64,000 nt of DNA from Pagrus major (Eukaryota; Chordata; Actinopteri; Spariformes; Sparidae). Shown here in pieces: positions 23,801-32,857 of this stretch (positions within the stretch are counted from its first letter, which is position 1; every line of letters starts with the position of its first letter). The notes beneath the pieces are model-generated. The model was not told the DNA's origin, ran no database searches, and was given only the letters and a program-made list of their open reading frames with translations. The position numbers and the translations under genes were made by a program. The stretch spans positions 2,935,297 to 2,999,296 of the forward strand of contig NC_133230.1 of the NCBI RefSeq assembly GCF_040436345.1, given 5' to 3'.

Positions 23801-24364
23801 CGGCTCTTTGCAACACGACTCAAGTCTCTGTGAGAGCGGCGGCTCAGTTTCAGCAGATTAAACTGAGCATGACCCCCCAAATAAAGTAACAAAAGTGAAA
23901 CAGGACGGAGCCAGCAGCCATCACACTGCTCCCCTGAGTCAGACACATAACTGAGGTTTAATACTTATTATGTTGCCGTAGTAACCAGGGTAAAACACTG
24001 AAGTCAAGACACGAGGCTTTTCTTTTTACAGTAACATGACCTCAGACTTGAGGGCGAGCAGAGAGCAGAAACAATGAGTGTTTTTTCAGTTTGGCTTGAA
24101 CTCTTCTCGACATACATCATTGTTGCTACAATCACCGAAAACTGAGACCAAAAAAGCACATACACGTCTTTCAGATACCTGCACAGATAATCCAAAAACA
24201 CTGCACTATAATGTTTGCTCGAGGCGGAGGGACACTGACCCTGCAGCAGCATGTGGACGTTGTCAATGTCCAGGGGGATGGACCCCCTCTCCACCAGATC
24301 ATCTCCGGAGTAGAAGTCTGACGACATCATGTCTCATCCACAGCCTCCCGGCAGCATGGCACCG
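1..24364 (-). CDS. syne2: Nesprin-2 gene, 5' part (22 coding exons)
   Basis: Nesprin-2 is a giant outer-nuclear-membrane protein that links actin to the nuclear envelope through the LINC complex. The exons visible here join in phase to 1,875 codons without a stop. They give an N-terminus (residues 1-35), CH1 (about 36-142), a Ser-rich linker (about 143-185), CH2 (about 190-308), spectrin-like repeats (about 340-917) and a Gln/Pro-rich region from 918 on. Nesprin-2 is favoured over nesprin-1 by recalled motifs such as FQHRSNIEKAL, IKLVNIH, SFNEQ and LREAWDAL, and by the gphb5/kcnh5 neighbours. The C-terminal rod and KASH membrane anchor must lie beyond position 1. Introns are mostly 0.1-3 kb, and the first is about 6.5 kb. 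Which teleost paralogue this is cannot be told from the window. Confidence 0.87.
1021..1200 (-). repeat. Six tandem 30-bp units encoding a decapeptide repeat
   Basis: Six head-to-tail units of exactly 30 nt, each beginning ATGGGTNTGA or a close variant on the plus strand. On the coding strand each unit gives a variant of xQSMxQxQxH, for example AQSMVQAQTH, PQSMPQSQIH and VQSMPQSQAH. The first and second three-unit blocks (90 nt each) are also alike. A seventh, weaker unit may follow at 1201-1230. Confidence 0.9.
1810..1845 (-). repeat. Poly-Gln tract (12 codons, 11 pure CAA)
   Basis: One CAG and eleven CAA codons on the minus strand encode 12 Gln. The nearly pure CAA run is microsatellite-like and could vary in length between alleles. 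Confidence 0.95.
3021..3179 (-). CDS. syne2: syne2 coding exon 21 (GC donor)
   Basis: 53 codons, phase 0. ALISRGLQLEGQVVTEEQDL, then a helix ending RVRAAVAQSQ. The acceptor is TTCCCACAG. The exon ends CAG followed by GCAAGT, which is the usual form of a rare GC-AG intron; no GT alternative nearby keeps the frame as well. The intron is only 146 nt. Confidence 0.85.
3308..3481 (-). CDS. syne2: syne2 coding exon 20
   Basis: 58 codons, phase 0. A coiled-coil-like helix, VMQTMLEAEQVCAELQHSV and onwards, with LLHWETEARELYQLL. It corresponds to the human segment around QVEIWEAEAKSVL. The donor is GTACGA. Confidence 0.87.
3633..3734 (-). CDS. syne2: syne2 coding exon 19
   Basis: 34 codons, phase 0: FIMRKIKEVDLDALAPSPEC to VKLAIPE. 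The acceptor is TTTCCTTCAG and the donor GTATGA. Confidence 0.8.
4049..4189 (-). CDS. syne2: syne2 coding exon 18
   Basis: 47 codons, phase 0. DNVTEPSADAETGSQ, then the helix DAQALIREATHILKEPLEAM. The acceptor is TTTTTCCAG and the donor GTAGGA. Confidence 0.83.
4978..5142 (-). CDS. syne2: syne2 coding exon 17
   Basis: 55 codons, phase 0. HLNEVGNFLIES and LAEELRRLNMHWAEFIKR match human nesprin-2 TLNEAGNFLVEV and ISKELRRLNKRWRKLV. The donor is GTAAGT. Confidence 0.93.
5418..5617 (-). CDS. syne2: syne2 coding exon 16
   Basis: 66 codons. It contains VSQQVKQMEEDTALVLEEV and VLSAWDSYSDCLSSLQAWLQ, with the AW(D)xY spectrin-repeat signature. Phase 1 in, phase 0 out. The donor is GTATTA, non-consensus after position 4. 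Confidence 0.87.
5804..5900 (-). CDS. syne2: syne2 coding exon 15
   Basis: 32 codons plus one base: ELVNTQELPSLLEATLHKLK, then QVSERYSSKSAL. A helical segment that aligns in order with the human rod. The donor is GTAAGT. Confidence 0.85.
6415..6583 (-). CDS. syne2: syne2 coding exon 14
   Basis: 56 codons. It runs from FTSVRVSAKYHGIKLEYRE to ISPEAVRVLLQEWH, the counterpart of human GSRESVELLLEDWH. It enters at phase 2, matching exon 13. The donor is GTGGGT. Confidence 0.88.
7126..7238 (-). CDS. syne2: syne2 coding exon 13
   Basis: 37 codons plus two bases: VCLEEMPQHVKTFQSF and onwards, ending MDELKRR. It corresponds to the human segment ending PPNKLEEMKRR. Phase 0 in, phase 2 out, donor GTGAGG. 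Confidence 0.87.
7525..7689 (-). CDS. syne2: syne2 coding exon 12 (spectrin-like helix)
   Basis: 55 codons, phase 0. It begins LREYKIELDTSLPAPLDTVA; the ALP-P-L motif and WLLKTEGAL mark a spectrin-repeat start. The acceptor is AATTAAG, a weak pyrimidine tract, and the donor GTGAAT. Confidence 0.88.
7924..8061 (-). CDS. syne2: syne2 coding exon 11 (spectrin-like helix)
   Basis: 46 codons, phase 0. It contains FLVSFNEQRRP and ALREAWDALTEK, matching human nesprin-2 SFNEEKKS and LREAWDGL. The acceptor is CCCCCAG and the donor GTCAGC. Confidence 0.9.
8417..8530 (-). CDS. syne2: syne2 coding exon 10 (first helical repeat)
   Basis: 38 codons, phase 0. Heptad-like helix ATPDQKAKEVTCWLVQAYDE and onwards, ending SYSERYH. 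It aligns with the human KVKDAMGWLTLQKEKL region. The donor is GTGTGT. Confidence 0.82.
8531..10562 (-). other. syne2 intron 9
   Basis: About 2 kb between coding exons 9 and 10. I see no exon-like segment or clear mobile element. ORFs here lack any recognisable domain. Confidence 0.75.
10563..10652 (-). CDS. syne2: syne2 coding exon 9 (Pro-rich linker, possible cassette)
   Basis: 30 codons, phase 0 at both ends: TQYLTLPKSPSPINLPIHY and so on, to SASPLRQ. It is Pro/Ser-rich, and the human nesprin-2 sequence I recall has no clear equivalent between CH2 and the first helical repeat. Because it is a multiple of three and phase 0 on both sides, it could be skipped without shifting the frame. The acceptor is TTCTTCTCAG and the donor GTAGGC. 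Confidence 0.75.
10666..10691 (+). repeat. (GGAA)n microsatellite at a syne2 splice acceptor
   Basis: About six GGAA units. On the transcribed strand this reads (TTCC)n and forms part of the polypyrimidine tract, ending 13 nt before the acceptor of coding exon 9. Confidence 0.9.
11346..11446 (-). CDS. syne2: syne2 coding exon 8 (end of CH2)
   Basis: Encodes DVDVRDPDEKSIMTYVAQFL and then QYSRDLPVQEEEMQ, the family signature that closes CH2. Phase 1 in, phase 0 out. The donor is GTCGGT, weaker than the neighbouring ones. Confidence 0.95.
11447..12815 (-). other. syne2 intron 7
   Basis: About 1.4 kb, AT-rich, with no further feature that I can support. Confidence 0.75.
12816..13015 (-). CDS. 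syne2: syne2 coding exon 7 (CH2)
   Basis: CH2 core: LNVKDFKASWRSGVVFLAIL, then YALRPDLVDL, and AFRIAERELRIPRLLDP near the end. It completes a Lys codon from exon 6 and leaves phase 1. The acceptor is TTCCTCAG and the donor GTGAGT. Confidence 0.95.
13407..13609 (-). CDS. syne2: syne2 coding exon 6 (inter-CH linker)
   Basis: 67 codons plus two bases. It starts IEELASGLSFSSRQSS and carries a Ser/Arg-rich linker of about 45 residues, a likely disordered and phosphorylatable hinge. It ends with the first CH2 helix, SAKKALLLWVREQCHK. The donor is GTAAGA. Confidence 0.92.
14090..14182 (-). CDS. syne2: syne2 coding exon 5 (end of CH1)
   Basis: 31 codons: IKLVNIHIPDIMDG, then KPSIILGLIWTIILQYH. The PSIxLGLIWTII motif closes CH1 and is among the most conserved in the family. 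Phase 0 at both ends, donor GTGAGT. Confidence 0.95.
14405..14482 (-). CDS. syne2: syne2 coding exon 4 (CH1)
   Basis: 26 codons, phase 0 at both ends. The stretch FQHRSNIEKALSFLKKKS matches the nesprin-2 pattern FQxRxNIExALxFL better than nesprin-1. The donor is GTGAAT. Confidence 0.9.
14574..14669 (-). CDS. syne2: syne2 coding exon 3 (CH1)
   Basis: 32 codons, phase 0 at both ends. It begins RRPPCMVLDLF and ends LLDLLEVMSGQRV, the conserved core of CH1. The acceptor is GTGACAG and the donor GTGAGT. Confidence 0.92.
14670..17713 (-). other. syne2 intron 2
   Basis: About 3 kb between coding exons 2 and 3. It holds the inverted-repeat element at 17318-17580 and no coding exon I can recognise. 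Confidence 0.7.
17310..17590. mobile_element. MITE-like element with long terminal inverted repeats
   Basis: Two arms of about 65 nt are inverted copies: 17318-17384 and 17516-17580. Both contain CAAAACATTTCTGGAGCTTC, followed by ACAGCAAAACAGCAT. Similarity fades outward to about 17310 and 17590. The central 130 nt is AT-rich and non-coding. This is the build of a non-autonomous DNA transposon. I recall similar sequence in other teleosts but cannot name the family. Confidence 0.8.
17714..17775 (-). CDS. syne2: syne2 coding exon 2 (start of CH1)
   Basis: This encodes VEQEQIQKKTFTNWVNAQLAK, the first helix of the actin-binding CH1 domain. The KTFTNWVNAQL motif is typical of spectrin-superfamily CH domains. 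It runs from phase 1 in to phase 0 out. The donor is AAAG|GTGAGC. Confidence 0.9.
19040..19251 (+). mobile_element. Teleost short dispersed repeat, 3' part
   Basis: Ends CCTACACATCTGACCTTTAA after a segment containing GACCTCACCGCTAGATGCC. From memory, this ending (CCTACACANTGNACCTTTAA) closes a very common non-autonomous teleost repeat. The 5' boundary is unclear. Confidence 0.5.
19352..19430 (-). CDS. Possible alternative first exon of syne2 (MEIEDCILCE...)
   Basis: This has 26 codons plus one base. The ATG has a strong context (AAAATGG), with an in-frame TAA 39 nt upstream. The donor G|GTGAGTG is near perfect and the phase (1) fits coding exon 2. The peptide is acidic and contains DLNDFVEPYD. 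I know no homologue. It may be an internal-promoter start, or chance. Confidence 0.42.
20390..20700. repeat. Probable dispersed repeat
   Basis: Contains GGCCCAGATCTGGCCCACAC and CACGTGATGCACCGGGGCCC, which I recall as recurrent in teleost sequence. Family and edges are not determined. Confidence 0.35.
21592..21610 (-). CDS. Possible alternative first exon of syne2 (MSAPIM)
   Basis: A short ATG-led segment of six codons plus one base ends at a consensus donor, G|GTGAGT. Its phase 1 would join correctly to coding exon 2, replacing the main N-terminus. There is no homology support, and a segment this short could arise by chance. Confidence 0.22.
24240..24364 (-). CDS. syne2: syne2 coding exon 1 (main first coding exon, with 5' UTR)
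   Basis: The coding part is 24240-24330: 30 codons plus one base. The end, DIDNVHMLLQ, resembles the human nesprin-2 start (GIDDLHISLQ) and leads directly into the VEQEQIQKK of the next exon. The donor is G|GTCAGT, phase 1. On the minus strand a pyrimidine-rich acceptor ending in CATAG stands at 24365, so a non-coding exon probably lies further upstream. An in-frame TGA 6 nt before the ATG fixes the start. A second ATG follows at once. Confidence 0.8.
24334..24357 (-). promoter_or_regulatory. Upstream mini-ORF in the syne2 5' leader
   Basis: An 8-codon upstream ORF (MLPGGCG, then TGA) lies in the same frame as the main ORF. It has a GCC-ATG context and ends 3 nt before the main ATG. Such a close uORF can lower or condition translation; its effect here is inferred. 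Confidence 0.5.
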
Positions 24365-24706
24365 CTATGAAACAAAGAGAGGACAAGCATCAGTGTCAGT
24401 GTGGTCCAGTGTATCTTAGAAAGTGATGCATGACACCGTCTCTGCAGGGCTGAAGGTTTGAGGTTTCAAATTTCTGACTGAACTTCATTATAGAGCTGTT
24501 TTGTCACACAGTTTTATCAAAAAATATATATATTTCTATTCATCGTGCAGCCCTGATCAGTACAGATTTGAAAAATGTTGCAGTGGAGCAAAGGCAGACA
24601 TATTTCCTCAGCATGTTGTGAAAATGAAATCACATCATCGCAGGCTATTTTACATGATCGACAAACAACTAACCAAACACGCTGTGTCTGCCTCAGGCCG
24701 TCCTTT

Positions 24707-24915
24707 AATATGCACTTATTAACCGCCAGCTATGTAAAAGTTTAATAATTATAATAAACGTCTAAGAAGCCTTTTATCAAAATTCTGAAGCAGTCTATAA
24801 ACTGTTCACAAGTTTCTTCTGGGTGCTTATAATGTCTTTTAGTCCAACATAACTGTGTTTATGATGCTATCATTAACACAAAAGGCCTCATTACCTATTA
24901 GCAAACGCTTATCGC
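24707..24915 (+). repeat. Dispersed repeat A, copy 1
   Basis: Resembles the segment at 38480-38668: both share CTGTTCACAAGTTTCTT or a close form, GTGCTTATA, ATGTCTT, and a tail with CATTACCTA. It is AT-rich and non-coding. Confidence 0.6.
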
Positions 24916-27900
24916 ACCTTAATATGAAGCATTCCTGACTTTTTAAGAAAGAACAAGAAAGCATTTGTAAAACACAACTCGGGGACGTTTAATAAACCAA
25001 TGAAACACTGTTCTGTCGGTTTAAATCGTGTGCTGGATGAGGCGCGTCGACTCGTCTGGTTCTGCCTCGCCCCGGGGATACGAAGAAGTGAACTGAGAAA
25101 AATGTGTGACATTTAGACATCTCAAGTTCGCCTGCCTAAACCAATCACACTGTCAAAAACACACAGGCGCCTTTGAATTTGGACCAAAAAGTCTTGAACA
25201 CAAACGTGAGTGACAGTTCAGGAGAGCGGACAGGTGAGTGAGGGAGGCTAAAATAAAACAGCGTGAAATAGCACCAGGCCCCGCCGGTGACGGCAGGAGC
25301 GAATGTCAGACCGGGTCTGACGGTAGCTGTTGGTTCGGTTTAACCTGAACGTGTCGCCAGAGGGGTGGGATCTCATCCACATTGAATAATATCCAGGTAT
25401 TATAAACTTCCTGATGCCTCGCTCCCTGTGGCGCCGAACAAGTCTAAAGATGTATATATACAAGTGCAGTATTTTTTGCTAGCGGCTAACAGATTTGAGG
25501 CCAATCAAGGTCAAAGCTGCATTTTCATCAGGCTGAAAGAGGTCAAAACTCAGACGTCACAGTGTCGATAAGAAACATTTTGATATGCATTTGTTTGTGT
25601 ATGATTGCTTAAAAACTGACTGACATGATTCATCAATCATCACCTGACTACTCAAATAATAAAGTAATCATTGCAGCTCTTAAAGTTTGTTTTGGAAATG
25701 AGAAATGCCACCAAACAGGCTGCTGTAACGTCAGCTGCAGATAGTTAATGTGGCTGATCTGTCTTCTTACAGCTGACTGGGCAACAAGTGAGTAACACTG
25801 TCACCTCATCACTTAACTTTCTCCTGTAAAAGCATAAAACGATTCCTTAAAAACTAGTTTGCTGTGTGAATAATCAGAAGTTTAACCCACTGGTGACAGA
25901 GTATCGGTAGCTTAAACAATCTCAACCTCGACACAGGACTGCTGCAGCAATTAACACGTGCAAATTTCTAAAAACACAACTACACATGTGGACCAATGAG
26001 GGGGGAGGAGGGTTAAACCACTATAGCACGGCATTCCAGCTATCCCAAGGTTTTCATGTCAGCTGCAGAGCGAGTGACCAGGGGGAGGTTAGAGAGTCGG
26101 TCGACCGGGACGAGAGAAGAAGAAGACGGAGAAGCCAGAAAGTGCTGTAAATAAAACCAAAAAGAGACGAAGGAGTCCAAGTAAGACCACTAGAGACAAT
26201 AACTGAGCTGTCGGTGGACTCATACACAGATATCATTTACAGGAGAGGATTACAGCTTTTACTGCTTCATATTTTTCATTGTGTGTAACTAATAAAACAA
26301 CCTGGTTGTTAATACGTCTCGTAAGATTGCAGGCCAACAACAACAGCACAATAAAACACTGCTGTATGAGTCACAGCAGTCGCTCAGGGATGTATAACCT
26401 TCTTTATAGTGAATCTGGTCGTTGCCATCAGGTCAATCAGGTACGTGGTGCAAACGTACACCTAGCATCTTAGCTCCTGTTAAGCAGGTTATTGTTATGT
26501 GACACTTTGCTATTTGTTTGGGTGAGGCATCAGTTAGGAAGATCAGACAGGCAAAAGGGATGACGAGAGATTAAGAGATTAAGAAGCAAAATGAGAGGTA
26601 AAAATGCAGCAGAATAGAGGACGAGAATGAGGAAAGTGTGGCAGAGAGAGAGACGAAGCTCAACAACAGCAGATAACACTCGGTCAGGAAAGACAGAGTT
26701 ATAAAAAGATAAGAAGTAGGAGACAGAGGAGAGCATAGAGACGGGCAGGACACAGGAACAGAGAGCCGAGTTTCTCTGAGTCAAAGTCACAAGTCACTCC
26801 TGTCAGCTCTAATTGTAGCAGCGAGGCAGAGGGCAGCGAAACACATAGCACACTGTTGTGGAAAAAGCTCAGGGAGGGGGGACGTCATGAGGCCACAACA
26901 CCGGCTTTAGACGCTTTTTGGGGACTTTTCAGACTGTGGGGAGGTTGATGGGCGGACGTTCACTCCCACGTCACCGCCACATCAGCTGATTTAACAATCT
27001 GGGTCATCTAAAAGCAGGTATAGCCAGAGCGTGAATTCATCTAAAAACCTAAAGACAGAAACAAAGCAGATGAAAAGTTATCCTACAGCTCCAGGATGAA
27101 GGATTATCCAGCGGTTGATAAGATGTTTTCACATTTATTTGCTCCAGCTCTGTTCTGGTTCTGGACCTCTGAATCATCACACGAAGACACAATTCAGATT
27201 TGCAGGTGAGGCCTGTAATGGCTGCTCCTGTCAGTCGTCTGTTAGCTGGCCACGTAGCTACATTCACGAAAACTAGCAACAAGCGTGGATGAAACTGACA
27301 CAACTGTACGGGCTGACGTGCATTAAGTCCTGACCCATCCTGTCACACTGAAGTCCGACCCGGTCAGTATGAAGGATTAAAGAGTGCTGGGAGGCACAAG
27401 ACAAAAGATCATTAGAGGAATCACACACTTAATCTTTATCCTACAAGAAAATACAGTCAGGACCAGGGACTGATCTGTCCTCTCTCAGTACGTCATCATA
27501 AAATGATTCTTACATTCATTCAGAGTTTGTTTTATTGCGTACAGAAGATATCATCTAAAAGTTATAATGTTTAATGGGGAATTCTTATTCATGTTTGAGC
27601 TGAGAATGAAATGGAAGAAGACTGAGTCGACTGAAGTGGATCAAACACAACTAAACAGAGTTGATCTGACCTGACTTCATCCCCACATTCCCCTCACAGC
27701 TTCAGGTTTGACAACTAACTTTCTCTCCTGATGCTTCCTCCTTCTCATCATCAGCGTCGGACTCCCTCCACAACAACAACGACTCGCTCTCATCAGCTCC
27801 CTCTAAATGATTTCCAGCTCGTCTTTGTGCTCTTTGTGTGGTAAATCAATAGAGTCGGTGCTGCTGAACCCGTCTCACCGAGCGTTCTCACACACACACC

Positions 27901-30452
27901 CAGGAAGATGTGATAATAAAGAGGAGGGAGAGGCAACCTCTGCTTTCATCTGACTGGAAACTCAACACAGGTGAACTGGGGACAAATATCCTGCAGGCAG
28001 ACTTTCAGTGTCTTGAACATGCACGATCACTCCTGTGTTATTTACCACCCTTACCCTGTTTCCCCTCTGTAAAGATCTGAAGAACAAACAGTGAAATAAA
28101 GTCAGTTTTAATGCAAACACTACTGGAGGATGTCCTGACGATGCAGAAACCAGCTGACATCGTGAAAAGGTCACTGCCGCTCCTTTGTTATTTCAAGTCA
28201 CTTGCAGGACGGCAGCTGTTAGTCGCTGTCCCGGCTTTTCCTGAACCTTCAGTTTGACGGCCTACTGCTCTAATCTTTGGGAATGCAAACCAATCACAGC
28301 AGGTCAGACTATCACACATACTGTGATATGAACTCTAATCCAGCGTGCTTAGCAGAACGACTCCCAGTTCACCTACATTATCATCCACACAGGTGGGTTG
28401 GTGTCAGTGTTGTGAAGTTAGATTTACAGGTCAGAAATGTTTCAATAGGCTCCTGGGTCAGAGGACAATCTGTGGATGCATCTGTTTCATCACAGAGCTG
28501 AAGACACATGAATAGTGTCCACTGACAACATAATACAACCCCCAACTCCAACTCGAATATACAGTCGGGTCAAGATACTTCTGTTCTGCATCTGTGTTTA
28601 GAAAGACTGATGCTGCAGCTCAGAGCTCCGCCTGAACCACTTAAAGACGACCGACCTGACTGTCATGGACTTTCCTCCACAGTCACCTGACCTCAACAAG
28701 CACTCTGTAACATCACAAGAAGCTTTGTGAGACACAGTCAGAGAAGATTATAGTGCATGAACGGCTTCATCAAGGAAGCTTAAACATCTGAATATTCCCT
28801 GTGTTAGCTTCTTTCTCACAGTGTGACGACACTGAAGTAACTGAAATGATCGGAGATCGAGGAGCCGCAACACGACGGCTGAGATTTTGTAGTTTCGATA
28901 TTACTTGAGCACCGTGATGTCTCTGAACAAAGAAGCCTCAAGTTATCCAAAAACTCACATCTACAAACAAGCTCAATGCCCGACTACTACTAGAAGTTGT
29001 CTAATCAGACAGATTAATGGTGATGCAGTGATCAATAAACTCCAACGATCATAAGTCAACCAAGGGACTAAATCTAAGAGAAATGTCCAAAGATCTATCA
29101 GTCAGCATTAAAAATGATTCTCAGTAGATTTGTCACGATAATTACTCTTTTTTTGGATGACATATTGTCCTACAAGTGATTACAATAACTTATGGTGTTG
29201 TCATTTTATGCTACTGATAATATAAAAGCACAGTAACACAAGTACACTCCTTCAAAGAGCCATTAACTTATAATTCATACAAATATTTAGACGTTGGAAT
29301 AGAGTGAACAAATAAAAATATCCTAAATCATTAAAATAAACAAAATAAAACCACACAAATAAAACAATAAATCTAACTGACTCTCGGGATCTGTTAACAA
29401 TTCTTCTATATTTCTGTCAAAGCAGTCATCTGCCATCTGAAGCAAGTCAAGTAAATTAATTAATAACATCAAAAATGTGTTGGTATGCTTCAGAGAATAA
29501 TAAAGATATATTATAAAGTCTCACAATTCTTCCTTGGACACCTCAGATGTTACACTGACATAATCGCTCATCATACAATGTGACATTTTTGCATTACTGC
29601 TTGTATATAATCAAGTGCTACAAAGTGCGAGCACCCTTTTGGCTGCAGGAATGTGAGATAGTGTTCGTGTTATGAAGCTGTCAGGCCCCAAAAATAGCAG
29701 CAGGGAACACGTGCTGCTCTCAGATCAGTTCAGCCGAGACTTAAAACGAGTCCTTGAGGAGGACCAGAGGACTTTTTTATTGGAGCAGATAACAAGCGGT
29801 TGTACTGACTGCAGATTTAACAAGACTGTAATGAGAAATCATTCTCTGAAAAACACACAAGGCAGAGAAACACAGGGGATACAAACATTACTGATGACAC
29901 CAGCTGGACTGTGTGAACCGCAGACACTGCAGATGAAAGTTTCTACTGGGTACAAACATTCAAACAGTTTCTTGTACTTACATGCAGTAAAAGTTGTCTG
30001 TGAGGATGCAGGTCGCAGTGCAGATGCAGGTACAGCCAACTATGATCTCCAGGTTGGAAGAACAGATCTCTGCTCTGTAGTACTCGGTGGAGATGAAACC
30101 CGAAGCGCAGTTTGACAGATCTGCAGTCCGCTGAGCTCCAGGACGGGCCCCGGACTGTCACCGGAGAAGTCAGAGCCAAACGGGGGCCGAGCAAAAAAAA
30201 ACTCACTGGGGGAACTAAATATAGAAACCAGTGAGGGTTCAACACACACCCACTCCATGAGTTTGGCACTGGTGGCTGTCACCTGCAAAGGTCTAACACC
30301 AAACAGCACATGTGACCCGAAGTTTAATGTCAGCTCACCCTGGAACAAGTCCAGAAAGTGGGAACCTGAGTGCGACTCTGGTTTCCCCTCCATCATTCAT
30401 AAAAGACTGAGACACGGGGAGAAGACAAGAGACAGAAGTTAAATCACTGGGA

Positions 30453-30545
30453 GCATGTTTCAGCACAATGAGTACTTTCACTTTTGACACTTTATGTACA
30501 TTTTACTGACATACTTTTACCTAAGAAAGTATCTGAATACTTTCT
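30453..30545 (+). repeat. Dispersed repeat B, 3' fragment
   Basis: Contains GAGTACTTTCACTTTTGAC, then TACATTTTACTGA and ACTTTTACCTAAG. It matches my memory of the 3' part of a common teleost repeat, of which 45475-45860 is a fuller copy. Confidence 0.55.
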
Positions 30546-31080
30546 CTGGAAGCTGCAGAAATGGTTATTGTACTGTAATAAATTGTGAAGTGGTTGGAGA
30601 AGTCCTAGTTAGGAATATAGGTCGACAACTTTTTGTGTTACTTGTTGTTCTAACGGTGGATTAACAGGAGCTCCACCCGTTCATGAAAAGGCCTTTGTGT
30701 TTGAGGTGACAGGTATGTTTCTGTTGGTGCCCATCTGTGCTGCTGAATCAAAGCAAGTTAAAAACATGCAGCAGCGCTCGAAGCAACTGCTCCACCTACT
30801 ACACATTTGTTTCTGATTGCTGAAGAGCTGACACAGAGGTCAAAGGTCAGACAGGCTGGCTCAGCAGGTCAGGAGAGGAGCTGAACTCCAGTGTCCTGGA
30901 TCAGACACTAAAACTATAAGGAACACACAAACACAACTCAAAGGGGGACAATCGAAAAGGAAGAAGTGCCCTTGTGAAATTCTCTCTCAGGTGTTTGATG
31001 AGTATCAATACTACAAGTGAGCACCAGAGGTCAGCACAACACCAGGTTCCTGCTGAGCTGTGACGTCTGCAGGCAGAACC

Positions 31081-31200
31081 AGCAGGATCAGGGGCGGTTG
31101 GGGGTGAAATGCCTTGCCCAAAGGCACCAGGTTTTGGGATACAAACAGATTCAAACTGGGGACCTGGTCCTTAACTGCTTATTGCTTGTAACAAACAACC
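31081..31200. repeat. Possible SINE-like fragment
   Basis: Contains AAATGCCTTGCCCAAAGGCA and, further on, a CAAACTGGGGACC motif, reminiscent of teleost short interspersed repeats. Weak evidence. Confidence 0.35.
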
Positions 31201-32440
31201 AAAAGCAAAATACTTATCACTATATATGAATTTCCCAAGACTATTACTTTGAGCTCTAAATTAAACCCATAAACTGTGTTTATGAACATTTAATCCTCCA
31301 CTGACGTGTTTTTAACCTGGAATGAGTCGAACAGATCCAATAAGTAATATCCTGTTTATTCTACAAGATCTTTATTTTTATTTCTGTATCAGTTCTGGGG
31401 TGAATTACACTGTGATGGATCAGAAATAACTAAATTAACTGAAGTCTTAATACAAAGACATCCCTTTTCTTTCACTATAACTGCTCTCGCTGACTCTGCC
31501 GTCCTGTCTCCCCTTTAATGGTTACCTTTTGCATTACTTTTACTCTATATTTTGGTTTCTAAATGACTAACAGCTACAGAAAGTTTGAAATGTGTCCAGT
31601 AGATGGCCTCAGATGGCAGCTGCGAAACCAGCTGCAATAGCTGCAACGTAATCCTTCATGGCAGAGTAACTTCCACTAAACGTGCTCGTCTTTGCCACAG
31701 ACAGACTCAGATTGTTATTCAAAGTGCTCGAATAATGGGCGCTTGGACATTAACAGACATACACGCATGTTTCCTGTAGTATGAGGAATCATGTCCTTAT
31801 GAGGCAGAACTGGAGCCGGCTCTCTTAAAATAATCAGGATGGTTTGAATTAAGCCGAAGAATTTCCCCTTAAAAATAATGAACTATGACACAAACTTAAA
31901 ATCAGTGTTTCAGTTTCAATCTGTGAATAATTGCACAAAAGCCGGATTGTGTAAATCCAGGATTACTCCGTTTGTACTGAATTACAATTAACCTCGTCAT
32001 AATCACCACTGTTATCCAATTACATGCACTCTGTTGCTCCACACCCTGCACATTGTTCAGTAATAGCCTCCAGATGGGTAAGTCTTCCTGATAGTGATGA
32101 GGCCGGGGTGTCTGAGCGGAGTGTGAACCTGCCCCTGACTCATCCTCCTCACTATTTTTCTCTAATCTAACTTTAATTGCTTTGGCCTCCACTTTCAACT
32201 TTAGTTTTTAAAGATTTCATTTCCTGAACTACTTGAGAGCAGTTCTGCTCCGCTGGCTCCACACGCTGCTGCCTGCAGGGCCTCCGACGATGGTAATTTC
32301 TTGATGAGGTGCTTACTCACCCAAATCAATTCTTCACGACTCCTCCTGTCATTGTCTCATCTGAGGGCTGACGTGCTCTCCAGCATGCATCCTGTCTGTC
32401 TTAAGCCTGCGAGACACACTGAGTAACAGCCAGCTTTCTC

Positions 32441-32446
<6 letters not shown>

Positions 32447-32476
<30 letters not shown>
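32447..32476 (+). repeat. (TG)n microsatellite
   Basis: Fifteen TG units. Confidence 0.97.
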
Positions 32477-32479
<3 letters not shown>

Positions 32480-32825
32480 AAATGTGGCAACAAAAAGACA
32501 AAATGAAAAGATGAGATAAAGTGGAAGAATCAGTGTTGGAGCTCAGGGGTGAAGTCATCACAGCCGGCGTGTGAGAACAGGAGCAGGGTCTGTCTCTGGA
32601 GCCAGCTAATTGAGCTCGGATGAGTGAGAGTAGACACCGCTAGGCTGTGTTTGAGTACGTTGTTCCCCGTCTTCCATGTGGATGACTATGAACAAAAGGG
32701 CAGACTCTTCCCTTAATCAAGCTAATGGAGTGGGAACAAGCTGGTGGCTGAACTAGATGGGCAGCGACAGGTAGAAGAGCCTCCGGGGGGATTGAGGGGA
32801 GTCTGAGGTGAGGACCTGAGCCTCC

Positions 32826-32857
32826 TGATTGGCAGGACACGGGCTGATAATAAAAAG
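32826..32857 (+). promoter_or_regulatory. Candidate gphb5 core promoter
   Basis: An inverted CCAAT box (GATTGG) at about 32827-32832 is followed by a TATA-like GATAATAAAAAG at about 32846-32857. A start near 32.88 kb would give a leader of about 150 nt before the gphb5 ATG. Motif match only. Confidence 0.33.

Larger units (their letters stand above)
17776..24239 (-). other. syne2 first intron
   Basis: About 6.5 kb. It holds the two candidate alternative first exons (19352-19430 and 21592-21610), repeat-derived sequence near 19.0-19.25 kb and 20.4-20.7 kb, and a short (GAT)n tract at 22858-22878. Otherwise non-coding as far as I can see. Confidence 0.65.
24365..32820. other. Intergenic or upstream region between syne2 and gphb5
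   Basis: About 8.5 kb between divergent genes. It probably holds the syne2 promoter and a non-coding first exon; a CpG-richer patch at about 25.02-25.45 kb is a candidate. Dispersed repeats occur at 24.71-24.92, 30.45-30.55 and 31.08-31.20 kb, and a (TG)n at 32447-32476. No protein-coding exon is supported. Confidence 0.6.

Noticed and set aside
1..24364. Nesprin-1 (syne1) as the identity of the large gene
   Set aside because: CH1 and first-repeat motifs fit nesprin-2 better, and the gphb5 and kcnh5 neighbours belong to the SYNE2 region. Some segments (LDTSLPAPL) resemble nesprin-1 too, so a tree would settle it.
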